DNA from: a bacterium 1XD42-54
Lineage (GTDB): Bacteria > Bacillota > Clostridia > Lachnospirales > Lachnospiraceae
NCBI GenBank assembly: GCA_003612585.1
Contig: RAZH01000001.1
Span: 310,001-374,000, forward strand
DNA length: 64,000 nucleotides
Direction: 5' to 3'
This document shows positions 19,480-30,841 of the stretch, piece after piece; position 1 is the stretch's first letter; each line of letters begins with the position of its first letter. The translations under genes and the position numbers were made by a program. The notes beneath the pieces were generated by a model. The model was not told the DNA's origin. It saw nothing but the letters and a program-made list of their open reading frames with translations, and made no database searches.

Positions 19480-21081
19480 ATGTTTCACGTTCTGGTCGTA
19501 GATGATGATACGTTTTCTGTCGAAGCAATATTATGCTCCATTCATTGGGATTTGCTTCACGTAGAACGTGTCTTTTCTGCCAGCAGCTTAAAAGAGGCCA
19601 AAAATATTTTCCTTCAGGAACAAATTGATGTGATGTTGTGTGATATCGAAATGCCTGGCGGAGATGGAATTGCGCTCATGACCTGGGTCAAAGAAAATTT
19701 TCCCCAAACCGTAAATCTCTTTTTAACATGCCACAGCGATTTCCACTATGCACGTGAGGCCGTCAGCCTCGGCGCTTTTGAATATTTATTGAAACCGATT
19801 GAATATGACAAGCTACAGCAATACCTGTTTCGCGCTCTTTCTGAATTTCAAAACCGCAGTGAACTTCTTTCTGGAAAAAAGAAATGGTTTTTTCATCATG
19901 AAATCATGGTCGACCGTTTTTGGCATGACCTGCTTTTGGAAAAATGTAATCCGTCGTTGGACTTTCTGCAGGAGGACGCTTTAAAAAAAGATATTGCCTT
20001 GTTGCTCGATGGCTATTATCTTCCAATCCTTATTACTATACAAAATTATACAAAATTACTTGACTCCTGGTACGGAAATGATATTGATTTTATCTTCCGA
20101 AATATTGCTTATGAGGTTCTCTCCATTCAGGATTTCTCATTATTCATTACTGCTACTTCAGATTCATGCAAAGTGCTTTTGTTTTGTTACCAGCCCAAAT
20201 ACAGCCTTGAGCAAAATGGAGCTCCTCAAATCCCCACGGAACTCTTTACGCTGATCCAAGATAAACTGTACAGTCTGATGGAAATCCTTACCTCTTACTT
20301 TCACGCTCAGGTTACCTCTAAAATAGGAACTCCCTCTACCCTGGAGCTTTTATCTACAGAATACCGCAATCTAATACAGGATTCTTCCTCTAAAGTCCTA
20401 CCAGGTCCTTCTTTGCATTATCCTCATCTTGTCAGACAGAAGGAATACTATCAGGATTCCAATCTGAATCTGTTGCTCAAGCAATGGTTGGATCTGGTCT
20501 TTTCCAATGAGCCGGGGAAACTGATTGTTTCATTCAATAATTACTGTTCAAAATACTTTCAAAATAGCCTCCGTATTTATGAATTACTGTTTCAGGTCAT
20601 ACTCATTGAATTATTAAAGAAAAATATAAATGTTTATACGATTTATACAGACAAACGGATCAAAACACCGGACCACCGGCTTGCTGCCATTGAAATCCCA
20701 GGTCAACTTCGTACCCTCTGTCTTATCATTCGTGAGAATCTTGGCGCTTTTACAACCGGCGAAACAGTAATTACACAAGTGCAGGATTATATTAAAAACC
20801 ATCTGATGCTTGATCTTTCCCGTGAGACCCTGGCAAAAAAGTTTTTTCTGAATCCAAATTATTTTTCCATGCTGTTTAAAAAGAAGACCGAAATTTCACT
20901 GCAGGATTATATTTTACAGGAGCGCATCAAAAAGGCCCGTTTTCTTCTGGATACAACAAAACTTTCTATCAGCGAAATCCACCAACAGATCGGGATTTCG
21001 AATAGTTCTTATTTTTCGAAAATCTTTAAACGGGAAACAGGTATGACTCCCATTCAATATAAAAGGAGGAACGAAAATTGA
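19480..21081 (+). CDS. AraC-type response regulator (YesN family)
   Basis: Response regulator of 533 residues. The receiver has D8/D9, phospho-acceptor D55 (LCDIEMPGGDG) and lysine in YLLKPIEY; a long linker follows; the C-terminal AraC domain has both helix-turn-helices (LAKKFFLNPNYFSMLFKKKT, IHQQIGISNSSYFSKIFKRE). AAGGAGG lies 10 bases before the ATG at 19480. The stop overlaps the TTG start of the solute-binding protein (TTGA), the same arrangement as at 3818. Confidence 0.93.
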   Translation: MFHVLVVDDDTFSVEAILCSIHWDLLHVERVFSASSLKEAKNIFLQEQIDVMLCDIEMPGGDGIALMTWVKENFPQTVNLFLTCHSDFHYAREAVSLGAFEYLLKPIEYDKLQQYLFRALSEFQNRSELLSGKKKWFFHHEIMVDRFWHDLLLEKCNPSLDFLQEDALKKDIALLLDGYYLPILITIQNYTKLLDSWYGNDIDFIFRNIAYEVLSIQDFSLFITATSDSCKVLLFCYQPKYSLEQNGAPQIPTELFTLIQDKLYSLMEILTSYFHAQVTSKIGTPSTLELLSTEYRNLIQDSSSKVLPGPSLHYPHLVRQKEYYQDSNLNLLLKQWLDLVFSNEPGKLIVSFNNYCSKYFQNSLRIYELLFQVILIELLKKNINVYTIYTDKRIKTPDHRLAAIEIPGQLRTLCLIIRENLGAFTTGETVITQVQDYIKNHLMLDLSRETLAKKFFLNPNYFSMLFKKKTEISLQDYILQERIKKARFLLDTTKLSISEIHQQIGISNSSYFSKIFKRETGMTPIQYKRRNEN

Positions 21082-22577
21082 GTAAGAAATCTTTGATATT
21101 AAAAGCTATTTTTCTTTGTACAATCCTGTCACTGTGTACAGGCTGTAATTCCAAGCTACAAGAGAAGCACACTGCTTCGAAATCCTCGGAATCCACGCTT
21201 CCTATCATCACTATATATGCATACTGCAATGACAACAGCCTTCGAGACGCTGACACCGTCGTAGCTGCCATCAATGAATATATCAGACCACTCATTCAGG
21301 CTCAGATTACCGTGGAATTTATGCCTTTTGGCTCTTATCGTTCTCAGTTAGATCAGATTTTAGATTCGGATGATCCTTTAGACCTTTTTCTTTCCAGCAA
21401 AGCCTTTGATCTACACAGAGAAGGTTTAACTGTTCCCATGAACTCACTTCTGGAAAAATATGGCGGCGGTATTCTGGAGGCTCTTGAACCTGAATATCGG
21501 CAGCTCGGACACGACATGGTCTCCGGCGATTACTATGGCATTCCGACCTGCTTTGACTATGCAACCCGTCTCGGTATTGAATATCGCAAAGATATTGCTG
21601 AGAAATATCACATTGACATGAGCAAGATACACACCCTCAATGACCTTACTGATGTCTTTCATAATCTGAAACAGGCTGACCCACAGATCCATCCTCTCAT
21701 ATCTGCTTCGGCCTACCATCCCTGGGATTCACTTGGCGACAATTTTGGTGTATTGATGCAGGATGCCCCTGATACGCAGCTTGTTAATTTATACGAATCT
21801 GAAGAATATCTCGAATACCTTCTTCTTCTTAGAAGCTGGTATCAAAATGGTTATCTTTATGACAAAACTGCGAACCCCGGAAGTGATGCTTATTATCTGC
21901 GATCAGATGAATATTTTGCTGCTTTCGTCAGTGCAAAACCAGGTTATCTGGTTCAGGAAGAACGTTATATCGGCAAACCACTGGATTTCCTGCCCCTTGC
22001 AGAAGACTTTATTACTACAGACTCAGCAAGCAAGTTTCTCTGGGTTATCCCGGAAAAATCCCGTTATAAAGAGAAAGCCATGCAATTTTTAAATTTACTG
22101 TACCAGGATCCCGTTGTCATCAACCTTTGGATTTATGGGCTGGAGGGAATTCATTATGTCATAAAAGATCAAGAAAAGGGAATAATCGGTTTCCCTGACG
22201 AAATTAACTATGCCACCAGTGGTTTTGCCCCTTTTATGGGCTTTGCATGCGGCAATCAATATCTCTCCTATGTCTGGGAAGGCAATTCTGAAAGTATCTG
22301 GTCTGAAACGCAAAGTTTCAACGATCAGGCTCAGCGCTCCCGGGCTTTTGGTTTTCATTTCGATTCCTCTTCCGTCATCAATGAGGTCAATGCCTGTAAA
22401 ATTATTCTTGCTCAATATGAGCCCGGATTTATGGCTGGTGTTTATGACCTCGAAGAAGTACTTCCTGTATTTCAGGACGCATTACGCAAAGCAGGAATTG
22501 AAACAATTATCAAAGAAAAACAACGCCAGCTTGATGCCTGGCGCCTTCTGTCTTATCCAAAAAATTCTGGCTCGTAA
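21078..22577 (+). CDS. Lipoprotein solute-binding protein of a carbohydrate ABC importer (DUF3502 type)
   Basis: Extracellular solute-binding protein of 499 residues with a lipobox LCTGC, giving an acylated Cys at about residue 23. The binding-protein fold runs through the body (YYGIPTCFDYATRLGIEYRKD; KFLWVIPEKSRYKEKAMQFLNLLY), and the C-terminus AGIETIIKEKQRQLDAW is characteristic of DUF3502-type binding proteins. TTG start with AGGAGG. No permease genes are adjacent, so it may deliver sugar to permeases elsewhere or present ligand to the kinase encoded two genes upstream. Plus-strand transcription ends near here; 22578-22797 has no gene I can recognise. Confidence 0.9.
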   Translation: MSKKSLILKAIFLCTILSLCTGCNSKLQEKHTASKSSESTLPIITIYAYCNDNSLRDADTVVAAINEYIRPLIQAQITVEFMPFGSYRSQLDQILDSDDPLDLFLSSKAFDLHREGLTVPMNSLLEKYGGGILEALEPEYRQLGHDMVSGDYYGIPTCFDYATRLGIEYRKDIAEKYHIDMSKIHTLNDLTDVFHNLKQADPQIHPLISASAYHPWDSLGDNFGVLMQDAPDTQLVNLYESEEYLEYLLLLRSWYQNGYLYDKTANPGSDAYYLRSDEYFAAFVSAKPGYLVQEERYIGKPLDFLPLAEDFITTDSASKFLWVIPEKSRYKEKAMQFLNLLYQDPVVINLWIYGLEGIHYVIKDQEKGIIGFPDEINYATSGFAPFMGFACGNQYLSYVWEGNSESIWSETQSFNDQAQRSRAFGFHFDSSSVINEVNACKIILAQYEPGFMAGVYDLEEVLPVFQDALRKAGIETIIKEKQRQLDAWRLLSYPKNSGS

Positions 22578-22797
22578 CACTCTAGCCTGTTGCTTTCTTT
22601 TTTCATCCGCAGAGATTATTCTCAACCAGTCCTGCATCCGTCCAAACGTAAACCGATCCACGTTCGTCTGGCGGGGCGGCCTCAACTATTACCTTGCCGG
22701 CCTGCTGGATTCCATCGATGCCCTTTATGCAAAGAAGTTAAAAATCGGTATTAACCGACAACCTCTTTGCTGGAAATTATGAAATAGCGAGCTTCAC

Positions 22798-22833
22798 AAA
22801 AAGGGCAACCCGGACTGTCACGCCGGATTGCCC
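22798..22833 (-). terminator. Rho-independent terminator
   Basis: GGGCAAcCCGG (22803-22813) pairs with CCGGaTTGCCC (22823-22833). On the minus strand the hairpin is followed by TTTTT (22798-22802). The stop codon of the DUF3990-like gene falls in the loop. Confidence 0.85.
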
Positions 22834-23310
22834 CCATGCTGATATGTGTCAAAAATGGTCTGTGGATTTTCATAGTAAAAACTGCCGTTATAATTCTGAA
22901 TCAGATTGCTTGTTTTGGAATGATACGCTGCAATCAGAGCATCTATCGCTTCTATCTCCTCTTCCCTAGCAATCATGAGAATCAGCCTTTTATATACCTT
23001 TCCAATGTCCCAGTGTGTCGGAACAGAATACTCACAGATGGAAATATTGTCAAAGCTTCCGCAGGGAATCCCGCGTTCTTCTATGTAATCTGAAATAAAA
23101 TTGTAGATCTGGTCATTCGCCATTGTGCCTATTACAATATCATAATCATGCGACTGGCCGCTGCGGCATAATATAATAAAATCAAGCCATGCATCTGTCA
23201 TTGTTTTAAATTCCAGAATTTTAGCTTTTCATTCAAAAGCAGGCCATACGTATTGATTTAAGGTTTTCGCCTTCGATTAATAATTGTGTATCGTATCTGA
23301 AATCTAACAT
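22818..23310 (-). pseudogene. DUF3990-like remnant joined to an unrelated C-terminal half
   Basis: The intact frame 22818-23201 (127 residues) starts with AWLDFIILCRSG then YDIVIGTMANDQIYNF, the core of DUF3990 proteins, but lacks their N-terminal third. After residue 45 it changes into another sequence (KVYKRLILMIAREEEI; NYNGSFYYENPQTIFDTYQ) that does not belong to DUF3990. Upstream, an ATG at 23310 with a good GAGGAGG box opens a 25-codon frame that stops at 23233, out of frame with the rest; in-frame codons before 23201 read KILEFKT, continuing DUF3990. I read this as a recombined, frameshifted remnant. Confidence 0.55.
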
Positions 23311-23483
23311 CTTTCTTCCTCCTCAATCCTTTGGCTGCTCAGACTTCTGACACTGATAATTTATCACCAATCCAGATTTTATTCAATGTCAGTTTCCGCA
23401 GCAATAAGATTCAGATGCATAAAGCTTATAATGTCATGTTTACTCATCTTTCCGAGTATTTCTATAACAACATCCAAATCAAG

Positions 23484-24737
23484 TTATTTTATTATATATT
23501 TCGTGCCTCTGCCTTTGCCTTCAAGAAGTACCACACCTTTTTGTACCAAATCTTTCAATAATTGTGTCGTCTTTGATTTGCCAAAAGGTACATACGGTGT
23601 AATTTCGCTTATTGGTTTCAGCATTGTCTTGCTTAAAATTTTATAGATTGCACTTTCATCTTCCGTTAAATTCAAATCGTTTTCAAAAACCGGAAGCACG
23701 ATTTTTATAGTATTTTCTGATACTTCAAAATCTGGTTTTATGAAACCTTCTTCATAGAGTTGTTTTATTCTTGTGATTCCTGTTCCGAATATCTCGACAA
23801 AACCCAATCTATAAAATACATTTGCAAGATTTCTATTTCTTAAAACAGAAAGTTTACCAGATAAATATTCTTCCGCTGTTATTCCAGATGGCAAACCACC
23901 AGGAGAAACCACTTCAATTCTGTCATCAAACATCAAAACTCTGATTTGAGATTCAACATCCCAAACTCTGTGAATCAAAGCATTGGCAATTGCCTCTCTA
24001 AAAGCAACTTCCGGTATTTTCTCCATCTTTTTTCTATCAACCCCCTGTATTACTTCATATTGGTAATAATCTCTAAATACAGGTATCGACTTTTCATATG
24101 CATCTAATATGGAGATATGCTCAAATGTCGTTCTCTTTTGAATAATGCTGATGTTTTCACCGAATTTCACTATATCAATTCCTGGAAAATGATTTTTATC
24201 TGCCAAAAGACCTGCCGCATTATTATATCCATTGACATTGTCATATAAGTTTAGTGTTTTTAATGTATCCTGGTTAAATGTTTCAATCTGAATACTTTCT
24301 TCCAACTTACGATGCAAAACTTCAAAAGACAGTTCCTGTTCTTTACATGGCAACTCTTCAAATCTGATGTTTTTCCCATCCAAAATAAGCCTTGAGAATT
24401 CCAGTGTATCTACCTCTATCGTTGCTGTATCGTTTCGCTTATATGCTTTTGATTTATATAAATACGGCTTCTGAAGTCCACTTTTTACAAGGAGTTTTAT
24501 CGTCTGATCATTATTCTGTACTTCAAGTGTATAATTAGGTTGAGGAAAAATACTGTCATTGATTTTATTTTCAATATCCAAACAAGATTGTTTTACATCT
24601 GGCAATCCTTTCATGTTGCCATCATCATCAACCCCAAAAAGGATTGTTCCACCATCATAATTCGAAAAGGCACTAACTGTTTTTAAAAAGGTATTCGTAA
24701 CCGTTTCCTTAAATTCTAATGTTCTCGTTTCACGCAT
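23484..24737 (-). CDS. AlbA_2 (Schlafen-type) domain transcriptional regulator with HATPase-like and winged-helix domains
   Basis: Protein of 417 residues in the COG2865 class. The N-terminal AlbA_2 domain (EFKETVTNTFLKTVSAFSNY, GGTILFGVDDDG; about 1-110) is the nucleic-acid-binding module shared with Schlafens. The middle HATPase_c_4-like domain has REAIANALIHRVWD and DRIEVVSPGGLPSG, and the C-terminal winged helix is about 355-417. Members are predicted regulators and sometimes appear in phage-defence islands. GGAGG precedes the ATG. Its promoter is covered by a perfect inverted repeat, suggesting autoregulation. Ligand and targets unknown. Confidence 0.88.
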   Translation of the reverse strand: MRETRTLEFKETVTNTFLKTVSAFSNYDGGTILFGVDDDGNMKGLPDVKQSCLDIENKINDSIFPQPNYTLEVQNNDQTIKLLVKSGLQKPYLYKSKAYKRNDTATIEVDTLEFSRLILDGKNIRFEELPCKEQELSFEVLHRKLEESIQIETFNQDTLKTLNLYDNVNGYNNAAGLLADKNHFPGIDIVKFGENISIIQKRTTFEHISILDAYEKSIPVFRDYYQYEVIQGVDRKKMEKIPEVAFREAIANALIHRVWDVESQIRVLMFDDRIEVVSPGGLPSGITAEEYLSGKLSVLRNRNLANVFYRLGFVEIFGTGITRIKQLYEEGFIKPDFEVSENTIKIVLPVFENDLNLTEDESAIYKILSKTMLKPISEITPYVPFGKSKTTQLLKDLVQKGVVLLEGKGRGTKYIIK

Positions 24738-24764
24738 ATGAATCGTATTCCTCCAATCTTATTG

Positions 24765-24832
24765 ATTATATTATATGCAGAAACAAGCGAAAAAACAATC
24801 GTATTTTTTTACGATTGTTTTTTCGCTTGTTT
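24765..24832 (-). promoter_or_regulatory. 23-bp perfect inverted repeat overlapping the promoter of the AlbA_2 regulator
   Basis: Arms at 24781-24803 and 24810-24832 (23 bp each, fully complementary, core AAGCGAAAAAACAATCGT) separated by 6 T. On the minus strand TTGTTT (24793-24798) inside the repeat and TATAAT (24770-24775) 17 bases downstream form a promoter for the gene starting at 24737. The repeat may be the operator of that regulator. It could also serve as a terminator for the LRR gene that ends at 24944. Confidence 0.6.
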
Positions 24833-24943
24833 TCAATTATAAAATTTATATTTCACTTAGAAATATGTCTTGCTAACCTGCCTTGTTCCCTGCAAAATCC
24901 GGCCATATAACGTCTTAATATTTTTTCAATATACAACCATCTG

Positions 24944-27900
24944 TTATTTCACTGTCACCTCGCAGGTCGTTTTCACCTTTCCTGCCATTACAGTAATTAC
25001 TGCTTTTCCCTTCTTCTTTGCTGTGATTTTACCTTTTGTATTTACGGATGCCACTTTACTATTTGAGGATTTAAAAATGATTTTTGCTTCAGCATCCTGT
25101 GGTATGAGCTTTGGCTTTAAGGTCAGCGTTTTTCCCTTTTTCAATGTCCTGGCTGTTGGCACGCCTTTCAATGCTGTTGGGGCTGTTTTTGCTACCGTTA
25201 CAGTCACAACCACTTTTTTATTTCCTGACTTTACTGTTATCTTGGCCTTTCCAGATGCTCGGGCTATAATCACGCCCTTTTTGCTGACAGTGGCAACCTT
25301 TTTATTCGAAGTAGAATAAGTGATTTTGTCCATTGACGTAATCGGTGTTAAAATCGGCGCCAATTTCAGCTTTTTCCCTTTTTTCATGGATACCTTCTTT
25401 TGAATATTGCTGATTTTTGATGTTTTAACAGCTCCTTTCTGCACGGTTACCGAGATCTTTTTACGCAATCCGCTTGCAAGGGTTATGGTTACTGTAGCTT
25501 TTCCTGTTTTCTTCTGTGCGGTAATTTTCCCCGTCCTGCTGACTTTAACAATTTTCGTATTGCCCGACTTCCAAGATACAACAGAATCGCCTGCGGCAAG
25601 TCCGCTCACTTTCAGCTTTGTCGTGCTCTGTTTTACCTTCAGAGGTATTTTCGTAGCGTTTACCTTTATTGTAGGCTTCAGTTTTGTGCCAATGCTCCGT
25701 TCTTCCTTCTGGCCGCATACCGCACAGCTGCGGCTTTGCTTTTCTGCTGAAAATACAGTTGCCTGACTCACTGTCTGCCAGGAATTCCAGGTATGTACTG
25801 TTGTTTTCACAATTATTTCTGTTCTTACCACACCACATACTGTACAAGTATACGTTTTTACTCCTGATCCCGCACACGTCGCACGCTTAGTAACTGCCGC
25901 CTCACCATAACTATGTCCAGCAGCCGGGATCATCTCACTATGCACTGTCTCATTGCATACTGTACACTTTTGCATTCGCATTCCAGAATCAGTACAAGTT
26001 GCCGCTTTTGTAATGATCCAGTCTCCTGTTACATGGCTATGTTCTTCCGTTTCAGGAGCTTTTGGTGGTTTTCCGTAAATCACTGTCGCAGCTTGCCCAT
26101 CCCCGTTTTTCAATGTATAAGAAAAAGAAAGGGTTCCCTCCTGGTCAGCATTCTTCTGAGCGATATATAAAAGATTTTCAGGTGCAAATAGATCCTGTGC
26201 ATCTTTGTCTTTTACAACTGTAAATACATAGGAAGCACCGGGTACAAGCTTTGTATACACCGATGATTGTGTGTCTGATGCAGGTACTGCCTCACTGTAC
26301 ATAACAGGCAACTTTTCTTCAATTATGATATCTTCCGGTTTATCCGGCACAGTTATTACGTTATCTGGCAATAAGCCATCTTCTTGTAAAATGACATCTT
26401 CAATCAAAATTTCCAGTTCTGTATCCGTTATACTCTCCGTGCCCTGTTCTGAACTGCCTTCCGATTCTGCTCCATTTTCCAAATCATATGAATCTGTCTC
26501 GCTAATATCACCCTCCTCCCCGTTCGTTTCTGAACTTTCTGACCATAAATCCTCTGTTTCTTCAAATCCATCCAATACTATGTCCAGATCAATCTCATCG
26601 TCCACTGTTGCCGGTTTCAAATCTTCCTCGCGCTCAGCAGAAGCCATAGTCGGTGGATTAGCCGGGTCATAAGGAATCCAGATAACTCCCGTATGGCTGT
26701 CTGAAATTCCTTCCCAGGTAGCATTATTCTGCGGATAATATGCAGTGGCCTTCCAATCACAAAAAGTATCCATTGATGGTTTGTCACCTTTAAAAAGTAT
26801 CGTTTCTTGCTTACCACAGTCTGTAAATGCAGCCCTTCCGATATTTGTCACGCTTTGCGCAATACTTATGTTAGTCAAATTATAACATTTATGGAACGCC
26901 CAGCCGCCTATATCTCTCACGCCTTCCGGAATCTCAATGTCTGTCAGGCCGGTACATCCATAAAATGCAGATTCTCCAATATTTATCACACTTCCCGGGA
27001 TTTTTATATCCGTCAGGCTCGGACACTGCGAAAAAGCACGGGCTCCAATAACAGTCACACCGTTTGGAATGTTTATCTTTTCCAGGCTCCTGCATCCTGA
27101 AAAGACCGTATTTCCAATACTTGTCAAACCTTCCGGAATTTTTATATCAGCTAAATTGGAACAATACTCAAAGGCTTCGTTACCGATACTCTTTATACTT
27201 TCTGGAATACTGATATTGGTCAGGTTCGTACAATTGGCAAATGCATCTACTCCAATAGAGACCACTCCTTCTTCAATCATTACATCGGTCAGACCGGTGC
27301 AGTCATGAAATGAATAATTGGAAATATCTGTTACTCCCCTAGGAATTATTATGCTTGTTAAACTATTGCAGTTTTCAAAAACATTTTGACCTATAGCTGT
27401 TAAATTCTCCGGAAGGGTCACATTTATCAAACTACTGCAGTCTTTAAATGCATACGCACCAATAGTTGTCACACTACCAGGAATATGTACTTCTGCCAGA
27501 CTGCTGCATCTCAAGAATACAGCTGTTTCAATGCCCGTCATTTTCTCCGGGATCCTCATACCTGTCAAATTACTGCACCCGGCAAATGCATATCTGCCAA
27601 TAGTAACTACACTCTCCGGAATACTTATTCCAATCAGGCTGCTGCAATTTTTAAATGCCTCGTTTCCAATCTGCGTTAGGCTGCCAGGCATTTTTATATC
27701 GCTTAGATTACTACAGCCTTCAAAAGTATTGTCACAAATAGCAGTTACACCCTCTGGAATTGTTATACTTGTCAAACCAGTACAATTCTCGAATGCACAC
27801 CCGCCGATATCTGTCACCTGATTTGGTATTGCAATATTCGTCAGGCCAATGCAGCCAGAAAAAGCGCCTTCTCCTATTACCTGCATAGTATCCGGAATTA

Positions 27901-30742
27901 CTATACTGCTCATCCCAATGCAGCCAGAAAATACATAATCTCCGATACTGGTTACACCTTCGGCCATTGATATATTTGCCAGATTACTGCAATCTCTGAA
28001 TGCGCTATGCTCAAGCTTTGTCACACTTCCTGGAATATTAATATCTGTCAGACTGGTACAGCCTTCAAATGCCCCAATTCCAATGCTGGTCACGCCGTCT
28101 TGAATGACCAGTTCCCTTAGATTGCTACATCCTGAAAATGCGCAGTATGCGATATCTGTTACACTCCCCGGAATCGTTATGGTTTCGATACTGCTACAGT
28201 TATAAAAGATATTATGTCCGATGTTTATCACAGTGTCCGGAATTTTTACTCCAGTCAAACTACTGCATTCTCTAAATGCTCCTTCACCAATGCCTGTCAC
28301 TCCATCCGGAATATTTATATTCATCAAACTGCTGCATTCTCTAAATGCCCACATTCCAATACCTGTTACCCTATCTGGTATATTTATAGTGGCTAAGCTG
28401 CTGCACCCGTTGAATACCTCCCGCCTGATATTCGTCACCTGATCCGGTATATTTACTCTTAATAAACTGCTGCATCCAATAAAAGCACTTTTCCCAATCT
28501 CTGTTACGCTTTCTGGCAATTTTACAGCCCTTAGCTTACTGTAGTATGCAAACGCGTCCTTTCCGATACCTGTTATCCCGTTGTCTATTGCGACAGAAGT
28601 AATTTTATCACTGTAGGCACCCCATGCATCGTAAACATATCCTGGCACCACTCCTGTCCCGCTGATTTTCAACCGGTATTTCTCATTTAACGTCCATGTC
28701 AGATTATCGCCGCAGGTACCTGAATCAATAATGACATTATTTCCAAGGACAAGCGGTAATGCCGTACTCTTATCTGATATTGTAAGTTCACCTGTCGCAA
28801 TATCAGAATCTTTTTCAACTACTACTTCATATGTTCCATTCGGAAGATACTCCACCAGTTTGCCGCTACTATCTGTTTTTCCGGCCTTACTTATTCCTTT
28901 GTTTTTTGAATAGAGGGTCACTTCTGCTTCCGGCACCAGATCCCCCGCCTCATCTTCAACTGTTATGGATGCGCGATAAGAAATATACGGACAAGTTGAC
29001 CAGCCAAATTCCATCCGGTCATCTGAAAAATAGAAATCACTGATTTTGGTAGTATCATCTATCAGATCTTTCTTTATCTCCACAACATCCTTCAACAAGT
29101 TCAGACTCACACTGACCTTCAATTTGGCATTCAATATTCCTGCGAAACAGAGATTACAGTCATGAATAAAATCCTTTTCTTCTTCCGGAAGAAGCGCCAG
29201 TTTCGCTTTCGCCTCTGCCTCAATCCCGGCCTCCGTTGATACTGACGCTTTGCACAGATCTTCATCTATAATGTCAATATAGAGTTCCATTTTAAGGCCT
29301 ATAGACAGCGTTCCTTCAAATCTAAATTCACTGCTGACCTTAGGTGATATACTGTCATTTTTTAAACCATCTTTGCTGTCATAGTTAAATCCTATTCTCC
29401 AGTTTAATTTTCCTGTCCACGTAACTTTACCGGACGCTTCGCCAACAAATTTTGGTGTAAACCCAATATTCACGCCTGTGATTAGCGGCCCCTTAATTTC
29501 TCCCAGCGAGAGTTCCCACATATCTATCTTCCCGGAAACGCTCACCGATGCTACTGCTTCATAATCCAGCCCAAAAGAAATATGTTGATGTCCCAACGAT
29601 ATGTAATAAGAAAACTTTATTGTGAATCCGGAGGAAATACTGCCATCCAGTGTAAGGTTAGGCCCCAATTTTTCTTTGAACTCATAAGAATGCGTTATGT
29701 TCTTACTAATATCATGTTTTTTATTTTCTGCTCTTGCTTTCCGAGATTGTACATTTCTTTTTGTGTTATCATCTTCTATATTTTTCTGTAAGCTTATCGC
29801 TTTTTCTGCCGCTTCTTCGCCTGATCCCAGATAAGTAACACCATCCGCCAGATTACTGTTATCCACAGCCAGGTTGCTGCCATCTTCAGTTGCCTCCAGC
29901 TTGATATAATCAAAAAAATCAGTCAAATCTGCATTGCTGTCCTTGGTAACCGTGACCGTCGTTCCATCAGCAGAAACTTCTGCCGCTTTCACAAGCAATA
30001 TATTTCCATCACCATAAGCATACGAAAAGGTGTCCCCTGCTACCATGTTCACAAAACTGCTGTCTGCATTTGTAACTGTATAGCTTCCGTCTCCATTGTC
30101 TGTTATCTGGTTTATTTCTCCATCTGCCGCAGCAAAAACTGTGTCTGCATTGTATACTGCAAAATTGGTATTCGGATCATTATCTAAATTTAATACAAGC
30201 TCCTCATCATAATCGTTTACTGTAGAGCCTTTCAGATCCTGCATGCTTTGCACGTACATGCTCGTAATATATGGATCGCACAGCGCTTCATGTGACTCTG
30301 TATCCAGCATGTATACCGCTGCCATAAAAAACTCCGGCATATTTTCAGCAGATATCTCTACGGTTGCTGAATTGCTTCCCGCCGAGACCGTACACCTTCC
30401 TGAGCCGAACATATGCAGCATCGTCTCATCATAAACGGCAACAATAATATCCGCACGATATTCTGTACAGAATGTTACTTCAGCCGTTTTTTCATTGATC
30501 ACAAGTCCCTGAATATAATTATTTTCTGCTGCAAGTGCTGAATTTTCTGCCTGCTTTTGTGAAATTGCATCTGCAATCATCGTACTTACAGAGTCCGTTC
30601 CATTCACTTCAAACTCAGTAGTTTGCATCTCATACATATTTTCCTACTGTGTTTCTTTCGCGTCGGCATATTTTAAATCCCCAAAGAAGCACAGTAACAC
30701 GGTCAATAATAGTAAAACACTTTTTCTGAATTTTCTTTTCAC
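24944..30742 (-). pseudogene. BspA-like leucine-rich-repeat surface protein, interrupted by an in-frame TAG after the signal peptide
   Basis: Large exported protein. A GTG start at 30742 with GGAGG begins a signal peptide (KRKFRKSVLLLLTVLLCFFG) ending in ADAKETQ, then TAG (30644-30646), and the same frame continues for 1897 codons from an ATG at 30637. Order of the remainder: about 300 residues of unknown N-terminal domain, a beta-rich region, a CarboxypepD_reg-like module (about 590-660), 26 LRR_5 repeats of 23 residues, an acidic linker, three CxxC cell-surface repeats (KAATCTDSGMRMQKCTVC and similar), and three Big_2 Ig-like domains. Without readthrough the long frame lacks a signal peptide, so the gene is probably inactive or miscalled at one base. 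No LPXTG motif is seen. Confidence 0.8.
26810..28603 (-). repeat. 26 tandem LRR_5 (BspA-type) repeats of 69 bp
   Basis: Protein-level tandem repeats of exactly 23 residues with consensus LTxIxIPxxVTxIGxxAFxxCSS, counted as 26 consecutive units with no length change. The DNA copies have diverged, so the array is old rather than freshly expanded. These repeats build an extended solenoid used for adhesion in BspA proteins. Confidence 0.93.
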
Positions 30743-30790
30743 GCTCGTTTCCTCCACCCGAAAAATTAGTACACCCTGTACCAAACGGAA

Positions 30791-30837
30791 AAAGAGCGCA
30801 GACATCTCTGCTATTTCTCCTGACATCTCCGCTCTTT
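30791..30837 (-). terminator. Terminator after the exported protein gene at 30842
   Basis: AAAGAGCG (30791-30798) and CGCTCTTT (30830-30837) close a hairpin five bases past the stop, followed on the minus strand by a T-run (30786-30793). The internal part holds two AGATGTC direct copies. Confidence 0.7.
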
Positions 30838-30841
30838 ATGC

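Noticed and set aside
22578-22797. Plus-strand tail frame after the solute-binding protein as a gene
   Set aside because: No start codon with a ribosome binding site and no recognisable protein; it is out of frame with the upstream gene and ends before a terminator of the opposite strand.
26810-28603. Regular 69-base periodicity as a CRISPR or other DNA repeat array
   Set aside because: The period is three times 23 codons, the frame stays open, and the copies are conserved at the protein level (LRR_5), not as DNA repeats with spacers.
30644-30646. TAG as a pyrrolysine codon
   Set aside because: No pyrrolysine genes or PYLIS-like context are visible; TAG lies in a non-catalytic linker and other genes in the window are broken by TAA and TGA.
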